A stretch of DNA of 64,000 nucleotides from JBBTCX01 sp964494205 (GCA_964494205.1 CAZBRD010000010.1:62001-126000); one strand, 5' to 3'. Shown: positions 43,769 to 52,169, counted from the first letter of the stretch. The notes: generated by a model not told the origin, from the letters alone. Program-made: numbers and translations.

Positions 43769-44767
43769 ATGGTGAATGATAATACAAATCCGGCAGGTGT
43801 ATTTTTCGGCCAGAGAAACGACCGGTGTTGGCTGGAGGTCACGGGCAAGGATCGACTTTCGTGGCTTCACAACCTGACGACAAACGCAATCAAAACGCTG
43901 AAGCCGGGTGAAGGTAACTATGCGTTCGTCCTCAATATTCAGGGCCGGATGCTCTTTGATCTCAACGCGATGATTTGCGAGGACTCGATCGCGATTGACG
44001 TCGATCGCCGCTGGCTGCCGGTCGCGCTGAAGCACTTCAACAAGTACATCATCATGGAGGATGTCGCTGTCAAAGACCGAACCGGCGAATTCGTTCGGTT
44101 CGCTTGTGTTGGGGAAAAGACTCCTGAAGTGGCTCAAGGGATTGGATTCAGCCAAGCCAAGGTCGCGCCTTTGCTCAACTTGGTTCAAATCCCGACAGCA
44201 AGCAACTCGGTGACCTATGCATTCCGGTCGGATTTCTGCGGGCCGTTTGCGGTCGAGTTTGTTGCGACGAAGGAGAGCAGCGAGGGATTTGAACGGACCC
44301 TTCGAGAAGCAGTTTCGTCGCAGCCGCATTCGACGCTGACGGAAAAGGTGATTGAGTTCACCCGAATCGAGCATGGCATTCCTTGGCCGGGGTTTGAGAT
44401 TACCGACGAGTATTTGCCCGCTGAAACAAGGCAATTGAGTAGGGCGGTGAGTTTCCAGAAGGGTTGCTATCTCGGGCAGGAGGTCGTCGAGCGTATGCGC
44501 TCGCGGCAGGTGGTTGCGCGGCAACTTGTATTGCTCAAGGTGGATGGAGCTGAATCGCCACCGCGCGAGGCGGAGATTCGGGGCGCGGATGAAAAACCTG
44601 TTGGAAAAGTGACAAGCACTTGTCACTCCATCGTTCACGGTACGCCGATCGCGCTGGGATATGTGAAGACGGCCGCAGCGAGTGTTGGGAACAAGCTCGC
44701 GGTTCATTGGAACGGGCAGTCAGCGGTGGCCACCGTGCTCGACTTGCCTTCGGCAAAGGTTCACTAA
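43769..44767 (+). CDS. ygfZ: YgfZ, folate-binding Fe-S maintenance protein
   Basis: YgfZ is a GcvT-like folate-binding protein needed for the activity of a set of Fe-S enzymes. The 332-residue protein has the diagnostic KGCYLGQEVVERMRSR (near residue 230) in which the Cys is the redox-active residue of the family, and the GcvT-type N-terminal LHNLTTNAIKTL. The start ATG at 43769 faces the iscR promoter, so the gene is divergent from the isc operon. This pairing of ygfZ with isc is functionally coherent. A role in Fe-S cluster repair is family knowledge. Confidence 0.9.
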   Translation: MVNDNTNPAGVFFGQRNDRCWLEVTGKDRLSWLHNLTTNAIKTLKPGEGNYAFVLNIQGRMLFDLNAMICEDSIAIDVDRRWLPVALKHFNKYIIMEDVAVKDRTGEFVRFACVGEKTPEVAQGIGFSQAKVAPLLNLVQIPTASNSVTYAFRSDFCGPFAVEFVATKESSEGFERTLREAVSSQPHSTLTEKVIEFTRIEHGIPWPGFEITDEYLPAETRQLSRAVSFQKGCYLGQEVVERMRSRQVVARQLVLLKVDGAESPPREAEIRGADEKPVGKVTSTCHSIVHGTPIALGYVKTAAASVGNKLAVHWNGQSAVATVLDLPSAKVH

Positions 44768-44833
44768 TCAATTGCGGCGTTGTTGTGCAAACGGTCGCGA
44801 GAATGTCTTCATTCAGTATTCGTTGAGCATCGA

Positions 44834-46396
44834 TCAAGGTATCGATCCGGTGAATTGCATTTGGAAGAACGCGAAGTCCCAAATGTCAACGTCCAGATCA
44901 AGATCGAAGTCAAACCGCGGGCAGAACAGCGGATGAGGGTAGGGATCATTCGGCCCGCTTTGAGTGAAGCAGTTTTGGAAATGATCGAGATCATCCCAAT
45001 CAACGTCGCAATCGGCGTCCTGGTCGCAAATTAGTGTGCCATTGTCGCGAACGAGCGCGCCCAACTGGGTCGAATCGCACACGTCAAGATCGTCATTCAC
45101 TCCATCGTTGTCGTCATCAGCATCACAATTGTTAACAGAACCGTCGCCGTCAAAATCAGGATTCATTACGGTCGACGCTTCGCAATGATCCGGCGTTTGA
45201 TTGCAATTTGAATCCAAACTTGTTCCTTGGAGAATCTCCAGTGCGTCGCTGATGTTATTTGAATCACAATCATAGACCCAATTACCCAGGTACTGCATAG
45301 CCGGCACGAGCTCCTCGCTCATGGGTCTGATTTCTGCAGCTGGCATGAGGTGATCGTAGCCAATTTCGATGGTTAGAGACCAAAGACCCAGCACTCCGTA
45401 CACGTGATCGATATGGCCACCGTTGATCGGGTACAGCGTGGAATATAGGGGGCCGCCCCAATAGAAGGTATCTTGCACGGCCTCAATGCGTTGATGCAGT
45501 TCGTTATTGAGATCCACAAACGTAGGATGATCAATGCAAAGGTCGTTGGTATGCCCCCACGGCCACAGAATGACCGTGCCAAATGTATGAAAGTCGATGT
45601 CCGCACGGATGTTCGGATGAGAGTCGAAGAAATCGCGGAGAGCGATTGTTTCGGGCTCCGAAAACGGGTCCGGTTGGCTGCCCGGGCCGCCCCAATCGCG
45701 ATTCAGGTCGGCTCCGTTGGCGTTGAATCGACTGCCGATCTCATAGCCATCCGGATTCATGATTGGTAGCAGATACCAATCAACATTGTTGACGAGGTTC
45801 GTTACGTCTGGATCAGTACCATATTGTTGAAGTAGATACCTTGTCATGTACGCGACTACGCAGGGTCCCATGACTTCATTGCCGTGCTGGCCACCGAAGA
45901 AAAATACGGCGGGACCGTTATTGCTATTGCCGGTGATTTTCAACGCCCAAAGATGCCGACCCAGAACAGAAGTGCCAAGGTCGACAATTTGGGTGAGTTG
46001 TGGGTACTCCGCCGCCAGTTCGTTCAAGAAGTCAACGTATTGCTCATAGGTGCGGTAGCTGTCGAAGAAGTCGCCGCCGGTTGAGGAGAACATCTCGTCA
46101 AACTTAATCTGCAAGTCATCAACAACGATTGAGTATTGAAACCCCTGTGAGTCGAGTTGCTTGATATCGTCGGGTGATACTCGTGCGCGAATCATCCCAC
46201 CAGTTACTTGTTCAGACCAAATCTCAAGCGATTGGCTACTTTCGTCCAAATCCACAAGCCGCTGAATCGTCGCGGTGTCTGGAGCTGCGACATCGACGAC
46301 TTTGTATCCATGAAGTCCTTGCGGCTTCGACAATACTGATGACGTTGAGAGGAAATGTAATAGCGTTCCCAAGATAATTATTTTCCGCGCATGCAT
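44834..46396 (-). CDS. secreted M14 zinc carboxypeptidase with dockerin-like tail
   Basis: A 520-residue exported metallopeptidase. A signal peptide (about 1-23, ending SSVLS) and an N-terminal propeptide-like region (30-105) precede the M14 domain. The zinc ligands are visible: HGNE (171-174) and H270 in DIDFH. NRDW (about 232-235) supplies the Arg that binds the terminal carboxylate, and E344 in LTIEIGYDHL is the catalytic acid. Thus it should cleave C-terminal residues of peptides outside the cytoplasm. The last 150 residues (about 375-520) are Asp/Asn-rich repeats such as DCDSNNISDALEI and DADDDNDGVNDD, like Ca-binding dockerin or thrombospondin-3 units common in planctomycete secreted proteins. 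It is monocistronic. Confidence 0.88.
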   Translation of the reverse strand: MHARKIIILGTLLHFLSTSSVLSKPQGLHGYKVVDVAAPDTATIQRLVDLDESSQSLEIWSEQVTGGMIRARVSPDDIKQLDSQGFQYSIVVDDLQIKFDEMFSSTGGDFFDSYRTYEQYVDFLNELAAEYPQLTQIVDLGTSVLGRHLWALKITGNSNNGPAVFFFGGQHGNEVMGPCVVAYMTRYLLQQYGTDPDVTNLVNNVDWYLLPIMNPDGYEIGSRFNANGADLNRDWGGPGSQPDPFSEPETIALRDFFDSHPNIRADIDFHTFGTVILWPWGHTNDLCIDHPTFVDLNNELHQRIEAVQDTFYWGGPLYSTLYPINGGHIDHVYGVLGLWSLTIEIGYDHLMPAAEIRPMSEELVPAMQYLGNWVYDCDSNNISDALEILQGTSLDSNCNQTPDHCEASTVMNPDFDGDGSVNNCDADDDNDGVNDDLDVCDSTQLGALVRDNGTLICDQDADCDVDWDDLDHFQNCFTQSGPNDPYPHPLFCPRFDFDLDLDVDIWDFAFFQMQFTGSIP

Positions 46397-46667
46397 GACA
46401 GGTCTCCGGAAAGAAAGTGATACTTACGGGAACCGAATGAATCATAGCAACTGTGCAATATGTTTCAACTTTCTGACACCGAAGCGACATTGAGATTGAT
46501 TGTTCGCCCGCGTGCTTCCATTTCCAACCCGAAATGGTCGATTCTGATTGGCTTCAATGGGTTCGCCAATTGTGTCTCGGGTAGAAGGCCGATCGCCTTC
46601 GACTATAATGTCTAGTGAGCTTTCACGAGAAAACTGTGTGCCAATGGGTTGTGCCGGGAGCGAGGGA

Positions 46668-47366
46668 ATGAGCCATCGAGTGGTTGTTGTGGCTGGTGGG
46701 GGACGCGGGATCGGTCGGGCGATCTGCGAACGGTTCGCGCGCGAAGGCTCGCAGGTGGTGGCAGCGGCGAGGACTGTCGCGGAGCTTGAACAGACGCGGG
46801 CGGCGATTGAAGCAGAAGGCGGCAAGTGCTTTGTCCATGCAACCGACGTTTGCGCTTCCGATGAAGTCGAAGGGCTGATCGATACGGTCGTCAAGAAGTT
46901 TGGCCGCGTTGACTTGCTGGTCAATTCGGCGGGAGTCGCGCCACAAAGCCTGCTGGGTGATCTCGATAACGCACTCTTTCGCACCATTATGTCCGTCAAT
47001 GTCGACGCTGTTTTCCATGCGTGCCACGCGGTCTGGCCCGTCATGCAGCGACAAAACGGCGGCACGATCATCAACATTTCCTCGATCGCATCGATCGATC
47101 CGTTCACGGGTTTTTCCGCATACGGGGCAGCCAAGGCGTGGGTCAACGCGTGGAGCAAAGCTCTCGCTGACGAAGGGCGGCCGCTGGGTATTCGCGTGTT
47201 CGCCGTTGCGCCGGGGGCCGTTGAGACACGCATGCTACGGGACAATTTTCCTGAATTTCCGCGCGAGGCTACGCTCGCTCCGTCGGATGTGGCGGAAATG
47301 GTATTCACGTTAGCGCAACCTTCCTGCCAATATGCCACTGGGCAGACTGTTTTTGTCAGGAAATAG
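46668..47366 (+). CDS. short-chain dehydrogenase/reductase
   Basis: A 232-residue classical SDR oxidoreductase. The N-terminal VVVVAGGGRGIGRAI carries the nucleotide-binding GxxxGxG, NSAG is present near 86 (NNAG in most family members), the Ser is in INISSIAS near 140, and the catalytic YGAAK is near 153-157. The region after Gly at the end of strand 2 (AAARTVAELEQ) suggests NADP or NAD use but does not decide it. I choose the ATG at 46668, which has GGGAG seven bases upstream; the frame is open back to 46548 without a ribosome-binding site. Its substrate is unknown and no partner gene adjoins. Confidence 0.85.
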   Translation: MSHRVVVVAGGGRGIGRAICERFAREGSQVVAAARTVAELEQTRAAIEAEGGKCFVHATDVCASDEVEGLIDTVVKKFGRVDLLVNSAGVAPQSLLGDLDNALFRTIMSVNVDAVFHACHAVWPVMQRQNGGTIINISSIASIDPFTGFSAYGAAKAWVNAWSKALADEGRPLGIRVFAVAPGAVETRMLRDNFPEFPREATLAPSDVAEMVFTLAQPSCQYATGQTVFVRK

Positions 47367-47504
47367 AATTCCCAAACACTGATTTCACTGCCGAAAACGC
47401 CTCTCATTCCGGTTCCAAATCTGCTCGCGATTTGTAATCAACGGCTTTTCTATCCCTGATATACTTCATTTCATGTCCGCATTGTCTTGGTCAGGAGGCA
47501 AGTC

Positions 47505-47861
47505 ATGAGTTTTTTCATGGATTCATCGCACGATTTTGATCCTATCCCATCACCATTGGACGGGGCACCTGCGCCCGTTCCACACAGGGAGACGGCACGG
47601 TCGCTGCGTGAGCTTGAGGTGCAGCTTGAGCGCGCGACGCTGGCATGTGAGGCCATGTGGAGCATTCTGAAGGAGAAGCTCGGCGTGACGGACATGGACC
47701 TCGCGCGTCGCGTAAATGAAATCGATCTGAGTGACGGTTTACTCGACGGGCGAGTGCGGCGCACTCCGGTATCGTGCCCGAAATGCCACCGGACGATCAG
47801 CCCGCGATCGCCCAAGTGCATGTACTGTGGGCAAGCGGTGGTGCATAAGCCGTTCGCGTGA
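47505..47861 (+). CDS. small zinc-ribbon protein, copy 1
   Basis: A 118-residue protein with a variable N-terminus, a central helix LERATLACEAMWSILKEKL (residues about 46-64), and a C-terminal zinc ribbon CPKCHRTISPRSPKCMYC near 91-108, ending VVHKPFA. The start at 47505 has AGGAGG seven bases upstream; an in-frame upstream ATG at 47487 is less favourable. The next gene at 48147 is nearly identical over the C-terminal two thirds, so these are tandem duplicates with different N-termini. No enzymatic motif is seen; such ribbons usually mediate protein or nucleic-acid contact. Confidence 0.75.
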   Translation: MSFFMDSSHDFDPIPSPLDGAPAPVPHRETARSLRELEVQLERATLACEAMWSILKEKLGVTDMDLARRVNEIDLSDGLLDGRVRRTPVSCPKCHRTISPRSPKCMYCGQAVVHKPFA

Positions 47862-47940
47862 AGCAGGGCCGGAATGAATTCAAGTGATGGTTTCAAATGG
47901 CTAATGGCTAAAAAGTGAAAAAAACTACTAAGTAGTGACA

Positions 47941-48046
47941 CGATGTGGCACTTTAGAAACGTCGAAACGTCAAAAAGTCGAAACGTCAAAATAGTATTCA
48001 AAGCCTAAAACCTAAAACCTAAAACCGAAACGCGAAAACCGAACAC
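47941..48046. repeat. low-complexity tandem repeats between paralogues
   Basis: Two copies of GTCGAAACGTCAAAA(A/T) (47961-47992) are followed by three tandem copies of CCTAAAA (48004-48024), then degenerate CCGAAAC and CGAAAACC units. The stretch lies between the two zinc-ribbon genes and is probably slipped-strand DNA; it would be a good spot for length polymorphism. Confidence 0.7.
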
Positions 48047-48146
48047 TGAAGTAGAGTCGGATCGATTTGAAAAACAACATTGGTGATTGCAGGGTTGCAC
48101 TAGACTGTAGAGCGCGCGATTTCTGACGTTTGAAAGGCGGTGCGAG

Positions 48147-48506
48147 ATGATCATGTGGGGACTGGCCATGGGGTATGCGTACGATATGGCTCGACTTGGC
48201 ACCGAGGTGGATGCAGCCACTCGTGATGCACGTACTGCGAAGGATGATTCTCGCACGCTGCGAATACAACTTGAGCGTACGGTGCTGGCCTGTGAAGCGA
48301 TGTGGAGCATTCTCAAGGAGAAACTGGCTATGACCGACGTGGAGCTTGCCCAGCGCGTGAATGAGATCGACCTCAGCGACGGGCACCTGGACGGAAAATT
48401 GCGGCGAACGCCGGTGTCGTGTCCATCATGCAACCGAACGATCAGCCCGAGGTTTCCCAAGTGCATGTACTGCGGTCAGGATGTGGTGCATAAGCCGTTT
48501 GCATGA
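48147..48506 (+). CDS. small zinc-ribbon protein, copy 2
   Basis: A 119-residue paralogue of the gene at 47505. A hydrophobic N-terminus (MIMWGLAMGYAYDMARLG) replaces the acidic Pro-rich one of copy 1 and might associate with the membrane. The shared part is IQLERTVLACEAMWSILKEK and the ribbon CPSCNRTISPRFPKCMYC, ending VVHKPFA. The two genes are arranged head to tail with repeats between them, consistent with a tandem duplication. An AAGGCGG site precedes the ATG. Function unknown. Confidence 0.75.
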   Translation: MIMWGLAMGYAYDMARLGTEVDAATRDARTAKDDSRTLRIQLERTVLACEAMWSILKEKLAMTDVELAQRVNEIDLSDGHLDGKLRRTPVSCPSCNRTISPRFPKCMYCGQDVVHKPFA

Positions 48507-48534
48507 GGTTTGGCCGAAGCAAGACAAACAAAGA

Positions 48535-48562
48535 AAAGGTGGGTGCAGAGCACCCATCCTAC
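48535..48562. repeat. GGTGGGTGC...GCACCC hairpin repeat
   Basis: GGTGGGTGC-agag-GCACCC(A/T)CC followed by CTAC. Two further copies lie at 49249-49276 and 49567-49595, three within about 1.1 kb. They match the common REP-like element type 'GTAGGGTGGGC...GCCCACC' seen in several phyla. Confidence 0.75.
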
Positions 48563-48620
48563 GACACTTGCAATGCAAAGATGGGATTGCAAACAAATGC
48601 CGGTAGCTTGAGGTCCCCGA

Positions 48621-49070
48621 ATGGCAGAACCTAGCGTCTTCAAATATTGTGCAACATGCGGTTACCTGATTGAGGAGTTGCCCGAACGTCGGTGTCCCGA
48701 GTGTGGGACTGGATTTGATCCATCGAACCCTAAGACATTTTTGACGGGTTGCAGGATCGGGTTGCAATTTGACCGCGGAACTTGGTGCTTATTTGTTGCA
48801 TGCATAGGCTTCGTTCTCATCAACGGGGCGCTCACTACTATCCCGGGAAGTAGGGGGCCAGATTTTCCCGACTACAGATGGATTAGAGATCTACTAGTCA
48901 CGATAGGCTTGGCGATTGAAGCTTTGATGTGTCTGGCTGGTCTATTTCTTCTTGGAATAAGGCGCCGAGTGTACGGACGGCGCATGCATGCAGGTATTTG
49001 GTTGGCAGGCCTAACTGTTATGGGAGCTCTAGTGTTCAAATTGTGGGTGTACATTATGTGGTCAATCTAG
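48621..49070 (+). CDS. membrane protein with N-terminal zinc ribbon
   Basis: A 149-residue protein that begins with a zinc ribbon, KYCATCGYLIEELPERRCPE (residues about 8-27), and continues with three membrane helices (about 52-72, 90-112 and 125-146). It is the mirror arrangement of the ribbon-tailed proteins at 5875 and 7778. The function is unknown. It has no apparent operon partner; the DNA downstream is repeat-rich. Confidence 0.65.
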   Translation: MAEPSVFKYCATCGYLIEELPERRCPECGTGFDPSNPKTFLTGCRIGLQFDRGTWCLFVACIGFVLINGALTTIPGSRGPDFPDYRWIRDLLVTIGLAIEALMCLAGLFLLGIRRRVYGRRMHAGIWLAGLTVMGALVFKLWVYIMWSI

Positions 49071-49328
49071 TCTTTGTCTCAATAGTCTCGCGGGACCCCT
49101 TTCTTCTTTGGACTAAGAAGCGAATTGTTGAGATTTCAATTCATGACAACAACGGAGGCTATGTAGATGTGTCAAAGAGGCCTCGTCGTTTCGACTTTGT
49201 GAATGGTTGATACTCGCCTAATGCGGTCGATTTCGTTCGCGGAAATAAGAGGTGGGTGCAGAGCGCCCACCCTACGGATTGCTAGGTAACTCTGAGCTTT
49301 GGTTCACCAAGCCGCATGACCGGCAGTC

Positions 49329-49357
49329 TTGACGTCGTTTGTGAAATGTTAAACAAT
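49329..49357 (+). promoter_or_regulatory. promoter overlapped by Rex-like operator 1
   Basis: TTGACG (49329-49334) and AACAAT (49352-49357) are 17 bases apart and look like a -35/-10 pair. TTGTGAA-ATGT-TAAACAA (49339-49356) lies over the spacer and -10 and matches the Rex half-sites TTGTGAA-N4-TTCACAA with two mismatches. A repressor here would block RNA polymerase. Confidence 0.5.
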
Positions 49358-49506
49358 AGGTTAGGTTGTTGATTCTGCGGCTGAATATCGTTTTTTCCGG
49401 CCTTCTAAAGCGATTTTTGTTGTCGGGTACTTGCCCTGCAACGGGTCGCCGATACAGTTAGACAGAGAGGGCATCCTGTTAGGGGTGTCTCTCTAAAACG
49501 GCTAGT

Positions 49507-49524
49507 TTGTGAAATATTTCACAA
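49507..49524 (+). promoter_or_regulatory. perfect Rex-like operator 2
   Basis: TTGTGAAATATTTCACAA is a perfect 18-bp palindrome (20 bp with the flanking T and A), identical in form to the Rex consensus TTGTGAA-N4-TTCACAA. It also satisfies the CRP-type TGTGA-N6-TCACA, so a CRP/FNR-family protein is the alternative. It lies 170 bp before the HEAT-repeat gene that begins the respiratory block. Confidence 0.65.
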
Positions 49525-49695
49525 AGTCGGTTGGTGACCGACAAAAGGCACGCATTCAGGGCCAAAAGGTGGGTGCAGAGCACCCACCCTACAGCAGAGC
49601 GGGCAGCTGCAGAGTACTGGACCGGTTGAAAACCGGTCCCACATGGGTTTGGTTCATAAACGGGCAGCCATGGCAAGGCGGTTGAAACCCGCCAT

Positions 49696-50883
49696 ATGAA
49701 AAGGTTGGCGAGCTTGAGCCATCCTGACAACAAGCCTGAGTTCGAGAAGTCGCCGAAGACCGGCGGCCACGGTGATTTTCTTACAAAACCGAACGGCAAT
49801 TCACAATCAGCAAGCGGATCAAAGTCCGCCAATGATCTCGACCTTGATATGGACATCGAGCGGGACATCGAACCGCTTACGCTCCCTGCATTCGCCAAGT
49901 TGTTCGGCGTTCCTCTGATCATTATCGCGACGATCGTTGGTGGGGCTGTGTTGGTGGTGCTGCTGTTCGGCGCGCCGACGATGCCCGAGCGGCGGAGCGT
50001 TGACAGTCTGTTGCAGACGCTTGAGTCGAACAGCGGCGAACGAAGTCTTGGTGTTTTGCTGCCGCGCGAGAAGGAACTCTGGCAGACTGCCCTTGAGCTT
50101 TGCGAGCGCCTGACGAAGCAGGGCGAAGAATTCACACCGGAGGAATTGGCGTCCTTGTCGGATCGGCTGGGGACGCTGGTCAAGTCTGATCTTGAAACAC
50201 TGAGCCATCTCCCGACGGTGGGGGCGGTGCGGGAAAACCAGCAGGATATCCGATCACGTCGATTGGAGTTCACGATTCACGCGCTTGGCCGAACGAAGCA
50301 GACTTCGGCGATTTCTTCGTTGATCGACGTGGTGAAGAACGGTCGCGAACCGTATGTCGCGGTGGCGATGCGTGAATTGGGTGATCTGCACGAAATGCCG
50401 GAGACGCGTGCGGCCGTCGGACCGATCGTGGAGTTGTTGGGGAAGGCGTCGCAAAACGAAACAAAGCTAGTAGCGGCAACGGTCTTGTCGATACTTGCGG
50501 AGTCAAATAATGCCGCAGTGGTGGAAGCCCTAAATAGCGCTCGCGTGACGGGCGAGGGTGATGTATCTTGGTCGGCTGCCTTGGCGTTGGCGCGGCTTGG
50601 CAGCCATGCCGGTAAATCGAATCTGCTCGATTTGCTGGACCGGACGTTCTGGGAAAAAGAGGATCGCTACCAGACGGTTGATCGATCGGGTACTGTGCGT
50701 CGGTACCGGATGCCCCCGAACAGAATCGAAGAATGGTTGATCGCGGCGATCGATGCGAGTCGCGGGCTGGAAGACCCCGATGTTCGCGGTGCGATCGACG
50801 CTTTGTCGAAAGATGCGTCGCTGGCGGTTCGGGCAAAAGCCGAAGAGGCGATGAAGGGCCGGACCGCACTAGCAGAGAAGTAG
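49696..50883 (+). CDS. membrane-anchored HEAT-repeat protein
   Basis: A 395-residue protein with a charged cytoplasmic N-terminus (about 1-68), one membrane helix (LIIIATIVGGAVLVVLLFG, about 74-92) and a helical domain with HEAT/PBS-lyase-like repeats (for example KQTSAISSLIDVVKNG, TKLVAATVLSILAES, SWSAALALARLGSH). Such repeats are protein-interaction scaffolds. It is the first gene after the Rex-like operators and lies 22 bp before the ferredoxin-Rieske gene, so it is likely cotranscribed and might assist assembly of the bc complex; that is inference. No catalytic residues are seen. Confidence 0.7.
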   Translation: MKRLASLSHPDNKPEFEKSPKTGGHGDFLTKPNGNSQSASGSKSANDLDLDMDIERDIEPLTLPAFAKLFGVPLIIIATIVGGAVLVVLLFGAPTMPERRSVDSLLQTLESNSGERSLGVLLPREKELWQTALELCERLTKQGEEFTPEELASLSDRLGTLVKSDLETLSHLPTVGAVRENQQDIRSRRLEFTIHALGRTKQTSAISSLIDVVKNGREPYVAVAMRELGDLHEMPETRAAVGPIVELLGKASQNETKLVAATVLSILAESNNAAVVEALNSARVTGEGDVSWSAALALARLGSHAGKSNLLDLLDRTFWEKEDRYQTVDRSGTVRRYRMPPNRIEEWLIAAIDASRGLEDPDVRGAIDALSKDASLAVRAKAEEAMKGRTALAEK

Positions 50884-50905
50884 ACGCAAGGTTGAGGAGT
50901 AGCGA

Positions 50906-52009
50906 ATGGCTACCAAGCAGCTCGTAACGCGGGTTTGGATTGAACCCGGATGCATTGTTTGTGATGCGTGCGAGACCACCGCGCCCGATGTGTTTCACGT
51001 CACCGACGATACGTGCCTTATTCGCCCTGAGGCGATGAAGCCCGATTTCAACAAGCCGCGGACGCAGAGCATTATTGATGCGGCTGAGGAATGCCCGGTC
51101 GACGTCATCAAGTACGAGACGGTCGAGGCGGAAGTTTCGGATGCTGAGGCGGCGGCGATGGAAGCTGCGGCTGCAGCACCGGCTGCTGAAAAGCCGAAGG
51201 CCGATCACGCCAAGCCGTCGAAGTCACCGGAAAAGGCTGCTCCTGCCGCACCGGCAGAGGCGAAGCCGGCGGTCGCGGCGAAGGCACCGGTAGCGGCTGC
51301 GGCGGTGTCGATGGCTGGGGATGGCGATCCGGCGATTCAGGCGTTGCTGCGGGCTGCGACTTCGCGCGGCGGTAGTGCGGGGATCATGAAGAATGAAGCC
51401 TCGATGCCCGCCTCGGTGCAGGAATGGCAGCGGAAAGATCCGCGTGATCTTCCGCCGGATGCGCGACAGGCGAAAGTCCTGGAGGCTGCGAAGAAGTCGA
51501 AGCAAGATCCGAATCAGTCGCGGCGCGATTTCATGAGCGGAGCGGCGCTGGGCGTCGGTTGGTTTACGTTTGCGGTGAGCACCGGTGTTGCGTGCGGGCC
51601 GGCGTTCGTGCGATTCCTGATGCCGAACGTGCTGGAAGAACCTGATCCACGCGTGCGCGTCGGCAAGTTGCAGCGCTATTCGGAAATGAAGCCCGGCGAA
51701 GTCAACGAAGACTACAAGCCGCAGGGCATCTGGATGATTCGCGAGGAAGGTCGCATCGCCGCACTGAACATTATCTGCACGCACCTTGGTTGCATTCCGA
51801 ACTGGTTGCCGAACGATCGCAAGTTCAAGTGCCCGTGTCACGGCAGCGGGTATCGTCCGAATGGAATTAACTTCGAAGGCCCGACGCCGCGACCGCTGGA
51901 GCGCTTCCGCATCAGCGTCGTCGACGGCTTGGTGCTGGTAGACAAGAGCAAGAAATACCAGTATGAGCTTGGCCAATGGGATCAGCAGGGAAGTTTTCTT
52001 GAGGCGTAG
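50906..52009 (+). CDS. ferredoxin-Rieske fusion protein
   Basis: A 367-residue fusion. The N-terminal domain (about 1-75) is a ferredoxin with GCIVCDACETTAPDVFHV and EECPVDVI, that is CxxCxxC plus a distal Cys-Pro, suited to one [4Fe-4S] or [3Fe-4S] cluster. An Ala/Pro/Lys-rich linker (about 75-200) follows, then SRRDFMSGAALGVGWFTFAV, a twin-Arg-like anchor and membrane helix. The C-terminal Rieske domain has CTHLGCIP and CPCHGSGY, the CxH...CxxH ligand set. Thus the [2Fe-2S] Rieske subunit of the bc complex is tied to a second cluster presumed to stay in the cytoplasm. It is followed by the two cytochrome b genes. Confidence 0.9.
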   Translation: MATKQLVTRVWIEPGCIVCDACETTAPDVFHVTDDTCLIRPEAMKPDFNKPRTQSIIDAAEECPVDVIKYETVEAEVSDAEAAAMEAAAAAPAAEKPKADHAKPSKSPEKAAPAAPAEAKPAVAAKAPVAAAAVSMAGDGDPAIQALLRAATSRGGSAGIMKNEASMPASVQEWQRKDPRDLPPDARQAKVLEAAKKSKQDPNQSRRDFMSGAALGVGWFTFAVSTGVACGPAFVRFLMPNVLEEPDPRVRVGKLQRYSEMKPGEVNEDYKPQGIWMIREEGRIAALNIICTHLGCIPNWLPNDRKFKCPCHGSGYRPNGINFEGPTPRPLERFRISVVDGLVLVDKSKKYQYELGQWDQQGSFLEA

Positions 52010-52052
52010 GCGCGCCTCGTAGACGAGTGGAAGAAACGAAAAAGCGGAGAGA

Positions 52053-52149
52053 ATTACTAATTACAAATTACTAATTACAAGAGGCTAAGAGGCGATCGTA
52101 GCTTATCGATCGTTCAAGGCTTTTCGTCATTCGTAGTTTGTCATTCGTA
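52053..52149. repeat. A/T-rich direct repeats before cytochrome b
   Basis: ATTACTAATTACAA is repeated twice (52053-52080), and GTCATTCGTA twice (52126-52135 and 52140-52149), in the gap between the Rieske and cytochrome b genes. It belongs to the family of ATTAC/ATTCG repeats also found at 13815. Confidence 0.65.
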
Positions 52150-52169
52150 ATTCCGTCGAAGACGGAACA

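Larger units (their letters stand above)
49071..49695. other. repeat-rich regulatory interval before the respiratory block
   Basis: This 625-bp interval has no recognisable gene. It contains two copies of the GGTGGGTGC hairpin (49249-49276, 49567-49595), a GACCGGTT-type palindrome at 49620-49643, a GGCGGTTGAAACCCGCC hairpin near 49676-49693, and the two Rex-like operators and promoter listed separately. Confidence 0.6.

Noticed and set aside
48004..48024. CCTAAAA tandem repeats resembling plant telomere units
   Set aside because: Only three units, embedded between bacterial genes; this is ordinary low-complexity intergenic DNA.
49507..49524. The palindrome as a terminator or REP element
   Set aside because: It has no loop or T run and is A/T-rich and perfectly symmetrical, fitting a protein-binding operator better.
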